Source: a virus
Direction: 5' to 3' (one strand)
Length of the DNA stretch: 26,304 bases
IMG/VR virus record: IMGVR_UViG_3300025133_000528
Coordinates: 1 to 26,304 of that record
Shown in pieces: positions 7,913 through 15,119 of the stretch (within the stretch, counting starts at the first letter, position 1; each line of letters starts with the position of its first letter). Under the pieces are notes generated by a model. The model had not been told where the DNA came from. It saw only the letters and a list, made by a program, of their open reading frames with translations, and searched no databases. The position numbers and the translations under genes were made by a program.

Positions 7913-8620
7913 ATGGCGAAAAAGAAAAAAGGTAAAAAAGTGAAACCCAAGAATAGGGAATTTAACCCGACCGAAGAGGAAGCTGAAAAGATTCTCACCG
8001 CACTCAAAGCACTTTACGCAGACGGCTCCGCCCTCTGGTGCGCAGCCGATGAAGAGAAGTTCGAAGGGATGCCGACAGTTTCCGAACTCACCAGCGCAAG
8101 TACTTATGGCGAGATCACAATGCAAGGCGTAACCACCGTGATGAGAAAGTTTGCAAAGAAATTTAAAGATCCCGATTGTGTATTTTATGACCTCGGCTGC
8201 GGACTTGGGAGGCTGGTTGGACAGGTAGCTCTTCTTTCCAACGCTAAGAAGTCTATAGGTGTGGAGCTGTGCCCAAATAGGATCGCTGCAGCTAGAAACC
8301 TTGCTGACTCCATTACTTTTCCAGCAACAAAGCCAACCTTTATAGAGGGCAACTTCCTAGAACAAGATTATTCCGATGCTACGATTGTTTATATCGACAA
8401 CACGATTTACCCGACCAAAGTACTGGATCAAGTTTTGTCTATTCTCCCTCCCGATTGCATCCTTATCTATCAGTCTGGGTGGCAATCCCACAGCGTACCA
8501 GCCTTCCCAGTGGAGACTACATATAATATAAAATACCGCGAATCAGGTAAGCTTAACACACTTCTTGCTTACCTGGGAACCCACTGCGCATGGCGCCCAG
8601 TAAAAGGTTTTGAATTTTAA
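7913..8620 (+). CDS. DOT1-like SAM-dependent methyltransferase
   Basis: 235 residues, a Lys-rich N-terminus (1-16) and a class I methyltransferase core. The motif pattern is closest to DOT1: STYGEITM (YGE at 65-67; DOT1 has VYGE), YDLGCGLG (92-99; DOT1 DLGSGVG), GVELCPNR with acidic E118, GNFLEQD (146-152; DOT1 GDFL) and YIDNTIY (160-166; DOT1 has VNN here). DOT1 methylates lysine on histone H3. In a bacterial virus the target must be another protein or small molecule, so substrate is unknown. It follows the RNR gene by 12 bases with GGAG upstream and shares its transcript. The SAM-binding fold is sure; the DOT1 kinship is an inference from motif order. Confidence 0.7.
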   Translation: MAKKKKGKKVKPKNREFNPTEEEAEKILTALKALYADGSALWCAADEEKFEGMPTVSELTSASTYGEITMQGVTTVMRKFAKKFKDPDCVFYDLGCGLGRLVGQVALLSNAKKSIGVELCPNRIAAARNLADSITFPATKPTFIEGNFLEQDYSDATIVYIDNTIYPTKVLDQVLSILPPDCILIYQSGWQSHSVPAFPVETTYNIKYRESGKLNTLLAYLGTHCAWRPVKGFEF

Positions 8621-8633
8621 CACAGCATTTTAG

Positions 8634-8662
8634 TTGACTTTTATACTAGAGTGTGATATAAT
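8634..8662 (+). promoter_or_regulatory. Strong sigma70 promoter before the co-chaperonin cluster
   Basis: TTGACT (8634-8639), 17-bp spacer, TATAAT (8657-8662) with extended TGA immediately before it. The TGTGATATAAT string repeats the TGTGGTATAAT of the 865-893 promoter. It should drive the 8696, 8804 and GroES-like genes. Confidence 0.85.
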
Positions 8663-8695
8663 ATGTACAGCCAGACGAGGGTTAAAAATCGCCCC

Positions 8696-8788
8696 ATGAC
8701 ATTCAAAGAAGAGTTGGATACATATGACAAGCTCTCACGAAATTCTAAATGGTCTGTTAAAAAAATAGCAGAACAATTCAACAAGTAG
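8696..8788 (+). CDS. Probable 30-residue protein, function unknown
   Basis: Short frame encoding a charged helical peptide (begins MTFKEELDTY, ends KKIAEQFNK), with no similarity I recognise. It is the only frame in an otherwise empty 183-base gap, starts about 27 bases after the predicted transcription start and stops 15 bases before the next ATG. The ribosome site is weak (GAGG, 15 bases upstream). An in-frame ATG at 8663 touches the -10 box and would lie upstream of the transcript. The KWSVKKIAEQFN stretch could be a small helix-turn-helix fragment. Possibly only a leader. Confidence 0.4.
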   Translation: MTFKEELDTYDKLSRNSKWSVKKIAEQFNK

Positions 8789-8803
8789 GCAAGAGGAGTT
8801 ATC

Positions 8804-9061
8804 ATGACTACAGAAAATAACGAGAATAAAGTAACAAAAGAAGAACGTATTGTAGACTACATTAAGTCAGTTGCTGCAATCGATGATGCACTTGAGCCTT
8901 TCAAGGAGCAGAAGAGAGCCTTGAAGACAAATTATGTCGAAAACAACTGGCTCGACAAGGACGAGATCAAGATGGCTATGAAAGCATATAAGATGATTAA
9001 AGATGATGTCGATCTTGATCAGCTTATGGATTTCTACGAGACTGTCGGGAGAAGCGTTTGA
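8804..9061 (+). CDS. Small helical protein, possibly GapR/DUF2312-like
   Basis: 85 residues with a clear ribosome site (AGAGGAG about 7 bases upstream). It is almost wholly helical and charged: a long helix with ID/ALEPFKEQK spacing, a turn (NNWLDKDEI) and a second helix (AMKAYKMIK), ending LMDFYETVG. The order, I-x-x-ID-ALEPFKEQ, then VxxxWLDKDEIK, then an acidic DxDxLMDFY tail, resembles the GapR/DUF2312 family that binds overtwisted DNA ahead of forks. That family assignment is an inference by eye. The stop overlaps the first base of the co-chaperonin ATG, so the two are coupled. Confidence 0.7.
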   Translation: MTTENNENKVTKEERIVDYIKSVAAIDDALEPFKEQKRALKTNYVENNWLDKDEIKMAMKAYKMIKDDVDLDQLMDFYETVGRSV

Positions 9062-9333
9062 TGAATATTCTTCCAAAGAACAAGCATATTCTAATTGAGC
9101 CAGTACCGGAAGAGGAGCAAGTACAGCCAGCTGTGCTACTCCCATCCGACTATCAAAAGAAGGCAGAATACGTCGTCGCTAAAGTACTGAAAGTACATGA
9201 CTCAGTTAAAAGCGAGATCACCGAAGGTTCTCTCGTCGTCGCAGAGCCGAATATGGTTAGGGAAGTCTCCATTGATGGCGACACCCACTATTTACTTCAA
9301 GCAAACTATGTACTTTGCGAAGTAAAGCTCTAA
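9061..9333 (+). CDS. GroES-like co-chaperonin
   Basis: 90 residues from ATG 9061 (GGGAGA 8 bases upstream; the TTG at 9058 is less likely). GroES caps the GroEL ring and closes the folding chamber. The pattern fits the GroES domain: LPKNKHILIEPVPEEE at the start (GroES PLxDRVLVxPxEEE), a hydrophobic VLLPSDYQ in the mobile-loop region that would contact GroEL (compare GIILP), KVLKVHDSV, EGSLVVAEPN, and VSIDGDTHYLLQANYVLCEV at the end (GroES VxIDGEEYLIxxExDILAV). Length matches GroES (97) rather than T4 gp31 (111). A GroEL gene lies at 22758-24329 in the same window, the likely partner. Coupled to the upstream small gene. Confidence 0.85.
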   Translation: MNILPKNKHILIEPVPEEEQVQPAVLLPSDYQKKAEYVVAKVLKVHDSVKSEITEGSLVVAEPNMVREVSIDGDTHYLLQANYVLCEVKL

Positions 9334-9390
9334 TAACACGGAGATTTCGCCTACTGGCGTCACGGGCTTTATGGTACACCGCACCAGCAT

Positions 9391-9411
9391 TTCTCAAGTG
9401 CCTCTTGAGAA
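9391..9411 (+). promoter_or_regulatory. Hairpin masking the ribosome site of the next gene
   Basis: Perfect 8-bp stem, TTCTCAAG (9391-9398) with CTTGAGAA (9404-9411), 5-nt loop, no T-tract. The right arm carries the only purine-rich ribosome site (GAGAAG, 9407-9412) for the ATG at 9421, so folding would hide it. It could act as a translational switch or RNA processing site after the GroES-like gene. Confidence 0.5.
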
Positions 9412-9420
9412 GCCGCCGTT

Positions 9421-9633
9421 ATGCCCAGACAGCCAAAACGAACAAAAAGAGAAACACTAAAGGTGTTGATGAGCGAGTATGTAATTCCAATTTTGGTTTT
9501 GATCATAATCCCATCAGCAATGCTTTCCTCTCTTTTTCTGGCTCCAGAGATCGTAGACACCATATATGACTCAATCTTATTCCTCACTTCATTACGACCA
9601 TGTGATCGTTGGTGGTTCCTTGGAGGCTCTTGA
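9421..9633 (+). CDS. Small single-pass membrane protein
   Basis: 70 residues: a basic N-terminus (RQPKRTKRETLK) followed by a strongly hydrophobic helix (about 20-40, EYVIPILVLIIIPSAML) and a short acidic segment (APEIVDTIYDS). This predicts an inner-membrane protein with the N-terminus inside. An internal ATG at 9469 would give a shorter form with AAGGTG only 3 bases upstream. Its last 68 bases overlap the next gene in another frame, so the C-terminus is constrained. It could be a small holin- or antiholin-like protein, but no motif proves it. The ribosome site lies in the 9391-9411 hairpin. Confidence 0.6.
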   Translation: MPRQPKRTKRETLKVLMSEYVIPILVLIIIPSAMLSSLFLAPEIVDTIYDSILFLTSLRPCDRWWFLGGS

Positions 9634-10393
9634 GTTTGCCCATCGAACAGGTTTGCCGATCCTATCCATAGGTCAGCCACCACCCGCTATATTCTTCTTT
9701 AAGTCTGAAAGGTGGAGGCACCTATCTTTTATGTTGTCTATGACGGGCCAACTGCCTTTCGCCGATAACATTTCCAAGCTTAGGATTAATGATGATAAGA
9801 CCATAAGCTGTTTTACTAACAATTCCAGAATTGTTGAAGTTTCGTTTGAAGTCGCTTACATCGTCGACGATCACAATATCGCCGGCCTCCCACTCCCAAT
9901 TGAGTCTGCGAAGAAAGAATTTTTGGTGTTGGACTGGGTTAGCGTCCGACGTGGCGGAAATCACCCCTACGACTATATCGAGGATGAAGACAGCAATTTT
10001 GTAAACAAGTTGGTTTTCTACCCTAGTCGGAGAGTGATGGGAAAGAGAGCCACGATCAAAGACGCATGTTCCATTTCGGTTCTAACAGACAAACAACTCA
10101 GAGATGTTGAATATTCAGAAACATATGTTTTCTTGAAGTCGAGAGATATGATGAAAACAGCGGGGATCCGAGGAACAAAAAATGGAACTCAAGCAATTAG
10201 CGGAAAGCCAGCATACCTATCACTTAAGCTCGAAGTTGCTGAAAGGGATGTGTTCCCTATGCACAAGAACGTTTATGAAAACACTGACTCTCTGCACTTC
10301 GATTTTGAACTTTACAACGAACCAAAGTCGGTGTATAATAGAAAATTAGAAAGGCTTTTAGTTGATGGAAGAGAAGAACCTAGAAGGCGTTAG
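9566..10393 (+). CDS. Rossmann-like conserved phage protein, function unknown
   Basis: 275 residues. The N-terminus reads YDHVIVGGSLEALEFAHRTGLPIL (residues 10-33): a strand, a glycine turn (GGS), a helix and a second strand, as in dinucleotide-binding Rossmann folds, but without the full GxGxxG and without other flavoprotein motifs I recognise. The middle and C-terminal half (DVEYSETYVFLKSRDMMKTAGIRG, then KLEVAERDVFPMHKNVYENTDS) look like a well-conserved, non-membrane protein domain. It overlaps the upstream gene by 68 bp and the downstream nucleotidyltransferase-like gene by 29 bp, so it is made with them. A redox or sugar-nucleotide role is only a guess. Confidence 0.75.
   Translation: MTQSYSSLHYDHVIVGGSLEALEFAHRTGLPILSIGQPPPAIFFFKSERWRHLSFMLSMTGQLPFADNISKLRINDDKTISCFTNNSRIVEVSFEVAYIVDDHNIAGLPLPIESAKKEFLVLDWVSVRRGGNHPYDYIEDEDSNFVNKLVFYPSRRVMGKRATIKDACSISVLTDKQLRDVEYSETYVFLKSRDMMKTAGIRGTKNGTQAISGKPAYLSLKLEVAERDVFPMHKNVYENTDSLHFDFELYNEPKSVYNRKLERLLVDGREEPRRR
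10311..10339 (+). promoter_or_regulatory. Internal promoter before the nucleotidyltransferase-like gene
   Basis: TTTACA (10311-10316), 17-bp spacer, consensus TATAAT (10334-10339), inside the end of the 9566 gene and 26 bases before the next ATG. Box sequences match the intergenic promoter at 19542 exactly, which supports real use. Confidence 0.55.
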
Positions 10394-11261
10394 AATCCTC
10401 AAGGAAAAGCGCAAATCCAAAAAGGGAAAATATGCTGTTGGAGAATTTCATCTCGCAGGTATTGTCCCCGTCACTGGCGCAAAGCTTGACTTTAACATGC
10501 CTTGGCACGACTCTTTAATGCCCGTTGGCCAAGATTATCTTGCCGTTGAGCATGCCGTCTTCGAATGCGCTTGTGCAGGTGTTAGCACTATTTGGGTCGT
10601 CTGCAAAGAGGGTACAACCCCTCTCATACGTCACCGTCTTGGTGACTGGGTGTATGACCCTGTGGAGGTAGACAAGGTTGCAAAGAACCCGCGTTCCACA
10701 CATTCAGATCATATCCGCCGCATACCAATCTATTACGTCAAGATTAAACCTATTGACTTTGAAAGACGAGAGAGTCTTGGCTGGTCCACACTTGTTGGCG
10801 CAATCAATTCCTTTAGAATGTCCTTTCGGGTAAGCAAGTGGCTCATCCCTGATAAATATTTTGTGTCCTTTCCCTATGGACTTTATGATCCCACCACTCT
10901 CCGCAAAAAGCGCCACATGCTTAGGTCCAGCAAATCCTATGTTGTATCCCACAACGGTAAGTCGGTAGCCGACGGCCTCCAGACTGCATTCACTTTCGAC
11001 CGCGACGTCTTTGTTTATGCTCGACGGGAAGTAAGAAAATATAAAACAGAGCTTGACGAAATTTTTAAATCTGTTATACTGGATGAGCCAATAGAGATCG
11101 AGATACCTTGGTATCACCAAATCGACAGTTGGGAAAACTATAGAGAGTATCTAACCTCAGAAAACCAACTGGTAAAACACACGGAGAACGCCAATGGCAT
11201 CGTCACCTTCCAGAAAAGAGAAGCACAAAGAAATTACAGAGGCGTGGGCTCCGAGACGTGA
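10365..11261 (+). CDS. Nucleotidyltransferase-fold protein (sugar-NTP transferase-like)
   Basis: 298 residues from ATG 10365 (TTG 10362 is also open; AGAAAGG about 11 bases upstream). The first 100 residues follow the GlmU/RmlA nucleotidyltransferase layout: AGIVPVTGAKL (family AxILAAGxGTRL), LMPVGQDYLAVEH (PLLPVxxKPLIEH), AGVSTIWVVCKE (AGxxxIxVVxxY) and IRHRLGDW. Family enzymes join a nucleoside triphosphate to a sugar phosphate. The signature GTRL arginine is missing (VTGAKL) and the PK lysine has become Q, so catalysis may be lost or altered. The C-terminal 200 residues are unfamiliar, with many basic and aromatic residues. It overlaps both neighbours (29 and 68 bp). It could supply a modified nucleotide or have become a structural protein. 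Confidence 0.65.
   Translation: MEEKNLEGVRILKEKRKSKKGKYAVGEFHLAGIVPVTGAKLDFNMPWHDSLMPVGQDYLAVEHAVFECACAGVSTIWVVCKEGTTPLIRHRLGDWVYDPVEVDKVAKNPRSTHSDHIRRIPIYYVKIKPIDFERRESLGWSTLVGAINSFRMSFRVSKWLIPDKYFVSFPYGLYDPTTLRKKRHMLRSSKSYVVSHNGKSVADGLQTAFTFDRDVFVYARREVRKYKTELDEIFKSVILDEPIEIEIPWYHQIDSWENYREYLTSENQLVKHTENANGIVTFQKREAQRNYRGVGSET
11053..11080 (+). promoter_or_regulatory. Possible internal promoter before the two small genes
   Basis: TTGACG (11053-11058), 16-bp spacer, TATACT (11075-11080) with TGT extended -10, inside the nucleotidyltransferase-like gene about 114 bp before the 11194 gene. Five of six bases match in each box. Confidence 0.4.
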
Positions 11262-11445
11262 GTTGCTCTACCGCCGTGGAGATCTTATTCTGGTCCTGTT
11301 GGCTATTGACGAGTATTCTCCTTTTGACGAAGTGCCCGGCATCGTAATTAGCGACACCCCCAAGACCTACAGCTTCGCCGAGGTGTTTTATAGCGGCCAC
11401 AAAAAATTTATACACGTTGAGAGGACTTCGAGGTACGTGAAATGA
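11194..11445 (+). CDS. Small beta-rich conserved phage protein
   Basis: 83 residues, GGAG 7 bases upstream. It opens with a basic segment (SRKEKHKEITEAW), then alternating strands: RRGDLILVLLAID, PGIVISDTPKTY, FAEVFYSGHKKFIHVER. This GDxV...GIV...YxVxxxG pattern is common in small SH3-barrel-like phage proteins of unknown role. Its first 68 bases lie within the preceding gene in another frame, and its stop overlaps the next ATG (ATGA). Confidence 0.75.
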   Translation: MASSPSRKEKHKEITEAWAPRRELLYRRGDLILVLLAIDEYSPFDEVPGIVISDTPKTYSFAEVFYSGHKKFIHVERTSRYVK

Positions 11446-11597
11446 AAACTCTCAGCCTACTCGTTGCACTTTTTACCTCCACGGCCAACGTGCCTGAAAA
11501 ACCCAAGCCGGACAAGCAGGAGCTTAAGAAAAAACAAAAGCTCAAGGATATCAAACAGGCACCAAGAATATCCCCCAACAATTCAGTTGACAAATAA
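11442..11597 (+). CDS. 51-residue secreted or membrane-anchored small protein
   Basis: Starts with a short signal-like segment, M-K-T then a hydrophobic run (LSLLVALFTSTA), followed by a Pro/Lys-rich, highly basic region (PEKPKPDKQELKKKQKLKDIKQ). No lipobox cysteine, so it is not a lipoprotein spanin. ATGA overlap with the upstream gene and GAGG about 9 bases before the ATG support expression. The dnaE-like gene's promoter overlaps its end. Periplasmic or envelope function is likely; no family recognised. Confidence 0.65.
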   Translation: MKTLSLLVALFTSTANVPEKPKPDKQELKKKQKLKDIKQAPRISPNNSVDK

Positions 11598-11615
11598 ATG
11601 GTTTTCGATTATAAT
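11587..11615 (+). promoter_or_regulatory. Consensus promoter for the DNA polymerase gene
   Basis: TTGACA (11587-11592), 17-bp spacer, TATAAT (11610-11615); both boxes and spacing are consensus. The stop codon of the upstream gene (11595-11597) lies in the spacer. The transcript should start near 11622, just before the AGGAGA ribosome site at 11639-11644, which rules out the upstream in-frame ATG at 11598 as the polymerase start. Confidence 0.9.
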
Positions 11616-11648
11616 AAAAAGATGCTACAGAAAAGTTCAGGAGAAAAA

Positions 11649-14600
11649 ATGACAGAAGTTAAGCGAACAGCACCGAAAGTAAAATACGTTGGACTCCACG
11701 CTCACAGTGTTGCCGGCTCCCCGTTCGATGCCCTTGGCTACCCACAAGAGCATATGGAATCTGCATATAAAAGCGGCATGGATGCCCTCGCTTTGACGGA
11801 CCATGGTAACATGAATGGACTCGCTTATCAGGTGCTTCACGCAAAGAAGATGCACTCTCAAGGTAAAGATTTCAAGCCGATCTATGGTTGCGAAGCATAT
11901 TTTGTTCCTAGTTTGAAAGAATGGCATGCCGAAAAGGAAGCCGCCGAACTAGATAAGAAGAGGGCAAAAAAAGATGCCGAAGCAACTGGAACAACAGTCG
12001 AGGATGAAGAAGCTAGTAAGAGTGCTGTTAAAGACATTCTTTCTCGTCGCAGTCATCTTGTTCTTATTGCCGCTAACCAGAAAGGTCTAAACAACCTCTT
12101 CAAGATGATCTCAGAATCATACACGCCCGAAAATTTTTATAGATATCCGAGGCTAGACTTCGAAACACTTGCGACCCACAGCGAAGGAATTATAGTTTCC
12201 AGCGCCTGCATGGGCGGCGTCTTCGCTAGTGACTACTGGAAGAACCGCGAGCAGGGCGAGGAGGCTGTTCTTGAAGCCATGCATAAGACCGCAACGCGCT
12301 TCAAAGAAATCTTCGGTGACAACTTCTACGGAGAAGTTCAGTGGAATGCAATCCCCGATCAACACGCCATCAATAAATTTGTAATCAAGGTTTGTGAAGA
12401 GTTGGGCATTGAGCTTGTCTCCACGTCTGACAGTCACTATCCGAACAAGGAAGCCTGGAAGGATAGGGAACTTTATAAGAAGCTCGGCTGGCTCCGCAAG
12501 GGCCTTGAAGAGGCGACCCTTCCTGACTCAATTGATGAGACTCGTTGTGAACTCTATCCAAAGAACGGTGACGAGATGGTTGAAGCTATTCGCAAATACT
12601 CCAACCCAGACAGTTGGATCTACCGCGAGAATGACAAGCCTGTATTTCCCACAGGCGTTGAGTATGATGAGGCACTGATGATTAGTAGCGTCGAGCGCAC
12701 ACACCAGATCGCCCACGAGAAGGTCGAAGCGTTCTTCCCAGACAGCACAGTGCGACTCCCAGAATTCGTTGTCCCTGCAGACTGCACTGCAGAAGAGGCT
12801 CTCCTCTCTTTCGCACAGGAAGGACTACGAACCAGAGGCTTCGCAGGAAATAAAACATATGAAGAAAGACTTCTTCAAGAATTCGATGTCATCTCCTCCC
12901 GCGGCTTTAGCAAATACTTTTTAACTATGAAGGCAATCTCGGACAAGGCCCAAGAGGTTCAACTCGTCGGCCCCGGCCGCGGCTCTGCTGCAGGTTCCCT
13001 CATCGCATACTGTCTCAACATTACTCAGATTGATCCCATCAAATACAACTTGCAGTTTGAGAGATTCTTGCGTAAGGATGCGGTTGATTATCCAGATATC
13101 GATTATGATGTCGCCGACCCAATGGAATTAAAAGACATGCTCATTGACGAGTGGGGAGACAACGTGGTCGTCCCAATCTCGAACTGGAACACCCTTCAAT
13201 TAAGATCGCTAATCAAGGACATCTCCAAGTTCTATAGCATCGACTTTTCCGAAGTGAACAACGTGACGAGTCGCATGCTGAGCGAGGCAACTCCAAGAGC
13301 AAAAGAGGCCAATGGTATCGCCTCCGGTGTTTACACCCCAACGTTCCATGAGGTGATGGAGTATTCAGACAGCTTGAAGCACTTCCTAGTTAAGTATCCA
13401 CACGTCAAGACTCACGTTTTGCGTATCTTCGGAAGCGTTCGCTCATGTTCCCGTCACGCTGGTGGTGTCCTTGTCGGTGAAAACCTTGACAAGCATATGC
13501 CACTCATCGCCTCTGGCGGTGTCCGACAGACCCCTTGGTCCGAAGGCATGAACGTTCGTCACTTAGAGCCGATGGGATTTATTAAGTTTGATATCCTTGG
13601 TCTGGCCTCTCTCCGAATGATTGAAGGTGCAATTCGCCACATCCTCAAGAGACACCATGGTAACACAAGCCCTTCTTTCGAGGATGTAAAAAGTTATTAT
13701 AATAAACACCTCGATCCAAGCACAATTGACTTCGAAGACCAATCGGTATGGGAGAAGATCTTTCACAAGGGAGCTTGGGCTGGAGTCTTTCAGTTCACTC
13801 AGCAGGGCGCCCAGAAGTTCTGTCAAGAAGTCAGGCCTCAGAACCTTGTTGACTTGGCAGCAATCACAGCAATCTATCGTCCTGGACCTCTGGGTGCAGG
13901 CGTCGCAAAGAAATACGTCAAGGCCTTGGAAGACCCTGATTCTATAGAATACGGACACCCTGTCATCAAAGAGTGTCTCGAGGAAACTCACGGATTCATC
14001 ATCTTCCAAGAACAATTATCCCTTTTGGCTCACAAGCTTGGGCGTGATGTCTCTCTTGACGAGGGCAACCTCCTGCGTAAGCTTCTAACCAAGAAGGGAA
14101 CAGGTAAGGGGGCAGAGACTCTTGAGGTGATTCGTCTTAAGTTTGTGGATGGCTGTGTCGATAAGGGAATTACGGGACAGCAGGCGATGGAGATTTGGGA
14201 GAGAATGGAATACTTCTCAGGCTACGGCTTCAATGCATCTCATGCTGTTTCTTATGCAACACTGTCTTATCAGTGCGCATGGCTCCTTCGCTACTACCCT
14301 GTAGAATGGGTCGCAGCCTTCCTTGACAAGGAACCTGAAGGACGCAAGGAAGCAGCCATCAATCTCACCAAAAGCCTTGGCTTTACTCTCGAACCTCTCA
14401 ACATAAATACCTCTGGAAAAGTTTGGGAGATTTCCGAAGATGGATCATCACTGATTCAACCTCTGACTTCAATCAAGGGCCTCGGAGATGCAGCCATCGA
14501 ACAGGTCTTCAATGGGCGCCCATACAATAAGATTGAGGATTTCCTTTTCAGCGAGAAGATAACATACAGCAAGCTAAATAAGAAAGCTCTGGATGTTCTT

Positions 14601-15119
14601 GTTCGAAGTCAGGCTTTAAATTCTCTCATGGACGACAGGTTTACTGGACTCAAGCACTATTGGTCTTCTGTCGCAGTTAACCGACCGAGAAAAGAGAAAG
14701 ATTTGGACGACAACATCGCGACCTATGGACCAGAGGGTGACTTTTCTATCGAGGAGAAAATCGAGTATCTCACCACCCTAACGGGCGTGTTTCCAATGCA
14801 TCTCGTCGTGGATGAAAAAGTCCAATCTCGTTTGCGAGACTATAGTGTACCGGCAATTTCTGAGTATGATCCTGATTTGAACTTGGTGTGGTTTATTCCA
14901 CGCAAGGTTATCTCAAGAAAAACGAAGAACAACAAAACCTATTGGATTGTGGAGGTCATTGACGAGAACAGCGTGTTGACTAAAATTAAATGCTGGGGCG
15001 TCAAGCCGGGCAAGGATAACATCCACCTGAATCGGCCCTATATGGCGAAACTAGACTATAGCGAACAGTGGGGCTTCTCATCGAGAAGTATTTACCACAA
15101 CTTCAGGCTGCTGGGATGA
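11649..15119 (+). CDS. dnaE: DNA polymerase III alpha subunit (C-family replicative polymerase)
   Basis: 1156 residues from ATG 11649. Bacterial-type replicative polymerase, here the apparent phage replicase. Order: PHP domain at the N-terminus (VGLHAHS with H17 and H19; LALTDHGN), which can carry phosphoesterase activity; palm with GPGRGSAAGSLIAYCLNI, then PDIDYDV giving catalytic D485 and D487 (E. coli D401, D403), and IKFDILGL giving D648 (E. coli D555); fingers with YRPGPLGAG and FQFTQQGAQKF; FNASHAVSYATLSYQ near 880; helix-hairpin-helix-like SIKGLGDAAIEQV; and a C-terminal OB-fold-like segment (KTYWIVEVIDENSVLTKIKCWG). Length equals E. coli DnaE (1160). No separate DnaQ-type proofreading exonuclease lies in the window. 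Strong promoter of its own. Confidence 0.95.
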   Translation: MTEVKRTAPKVKYVGLHAHSVAGSPFDALGYPQEHMESAYKSGMDALALTDHGNMNGLAYQVLHAKKMHSQGKDFKPIYGCEAYFVPSLKEWHAEKEAAELDKKRAKKDAEATGTTVEDEEASKSAVKDILSRRSHLVLIAANQKGLNNLFKMISESYTPENFYRYPRLDFETLATHSEGIIVSSACMGGVFASDYWKNREQGEEAVLEAMHKTATRFKEIFGDNFYGEVQWNAIPDQHAINKFVIKVCEELGIELVSTSDSHYPNKEAWKDRELYKKLGWLRKGLEEATLPDSIDETRCELYPKNGDEMVEAIRKYSNPDSWIYRENDKPVFPTGVEYDEALMISSVERTHQIAHEKVEAFFPDSTVRLPEFVVPADCTAEEALLSFAQEGLRTRGFAGNKTYEERLLQEFDVISSRGFSKYFLTMKAISDKAQEVQLVGPGRGSAAGSLIAYCLNITQIDPIKYNLQFERFLRKDAVDYPDIDYDVADPMELKDMLIDEWGDNVVVPISNWNTLQLRSLIKDISKFYSIDFSEVNNVTSRMLSEATPRAKEANGIASGVYTPTFHEVMEYSDSLKHFLVKYPHVKTHVLRIFGSVRSCSRHAGGVLVGENLDKHMPLIASGGVRQTPWSEGMNVRHLEPMGFIKFDILGLASLRMIEGAIRHILKRHHGNTSPSFEDVKSYYNKHLDPSTIDFEDQSVWEKIFHKGAWAGVFQFTQQGAQKFCQEVRPQNLVDLAAITAIYRPGPLGAGVAKKYVKALEDPDSIEYGHPVIKECLEETHGFIIFQEQLSLLAHKLGRDVSLDEGNLLRKLLTKKGTGKGAETLEVIRLKFVDGCVDKGITGQQAMEIWERMEYFSGYGFNASHAVSYATLSYQCAWLLRYYPVEWVAAFLDKEPEGRKEAAINLTKSLGFTLEPLNINTSGKVWEISEDGSSLIQPLTSIKGLGDAAIEQVFNGRPYNKIEDFLFSEKITYSKLNKKALDVLVRSQALNSLMDDRFTGLKHYWSSVAVNRPRKEKDLDDNIATYGPEGDFSIEEKIEYLTTLTGVFPMHLVVDEKVQSRLRDYSVPAISEYDPDLNLVWFIPRKVISRKTKNNKTYWIVEVIDENSVLTKIKCWGVKPGKDNIHLNRPYMAKLDYSEQWGFSSRSIYHNFRLLG

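Noticed and set aside
9372-9461. 29-codon frame after the GroES-like gene
   Set aside because: No ribosome site, spans the 9391-9411 hairpin and overlaps the 9421 gene.
9315-9569. Open frame of 84 codons across the region after the GroES-like gene
   Set aside because: Arg/Ser-rich composition, starts inside the GroES-like gene with no ribosome site and competes with the more credible membrane-protein frame at 9421.
11598-11648. Upstream ATG as polymerase start
   Set aside because: It lies in the spacer of a consensus promoter with no ribosome site; AGGAGA precedes ATG 11649.
13698-13703. TATAAT inside the polymerase gene as promoter
   Set aside because: The -35 region reads CTTTCG and no gene start follows for over 1 kb.
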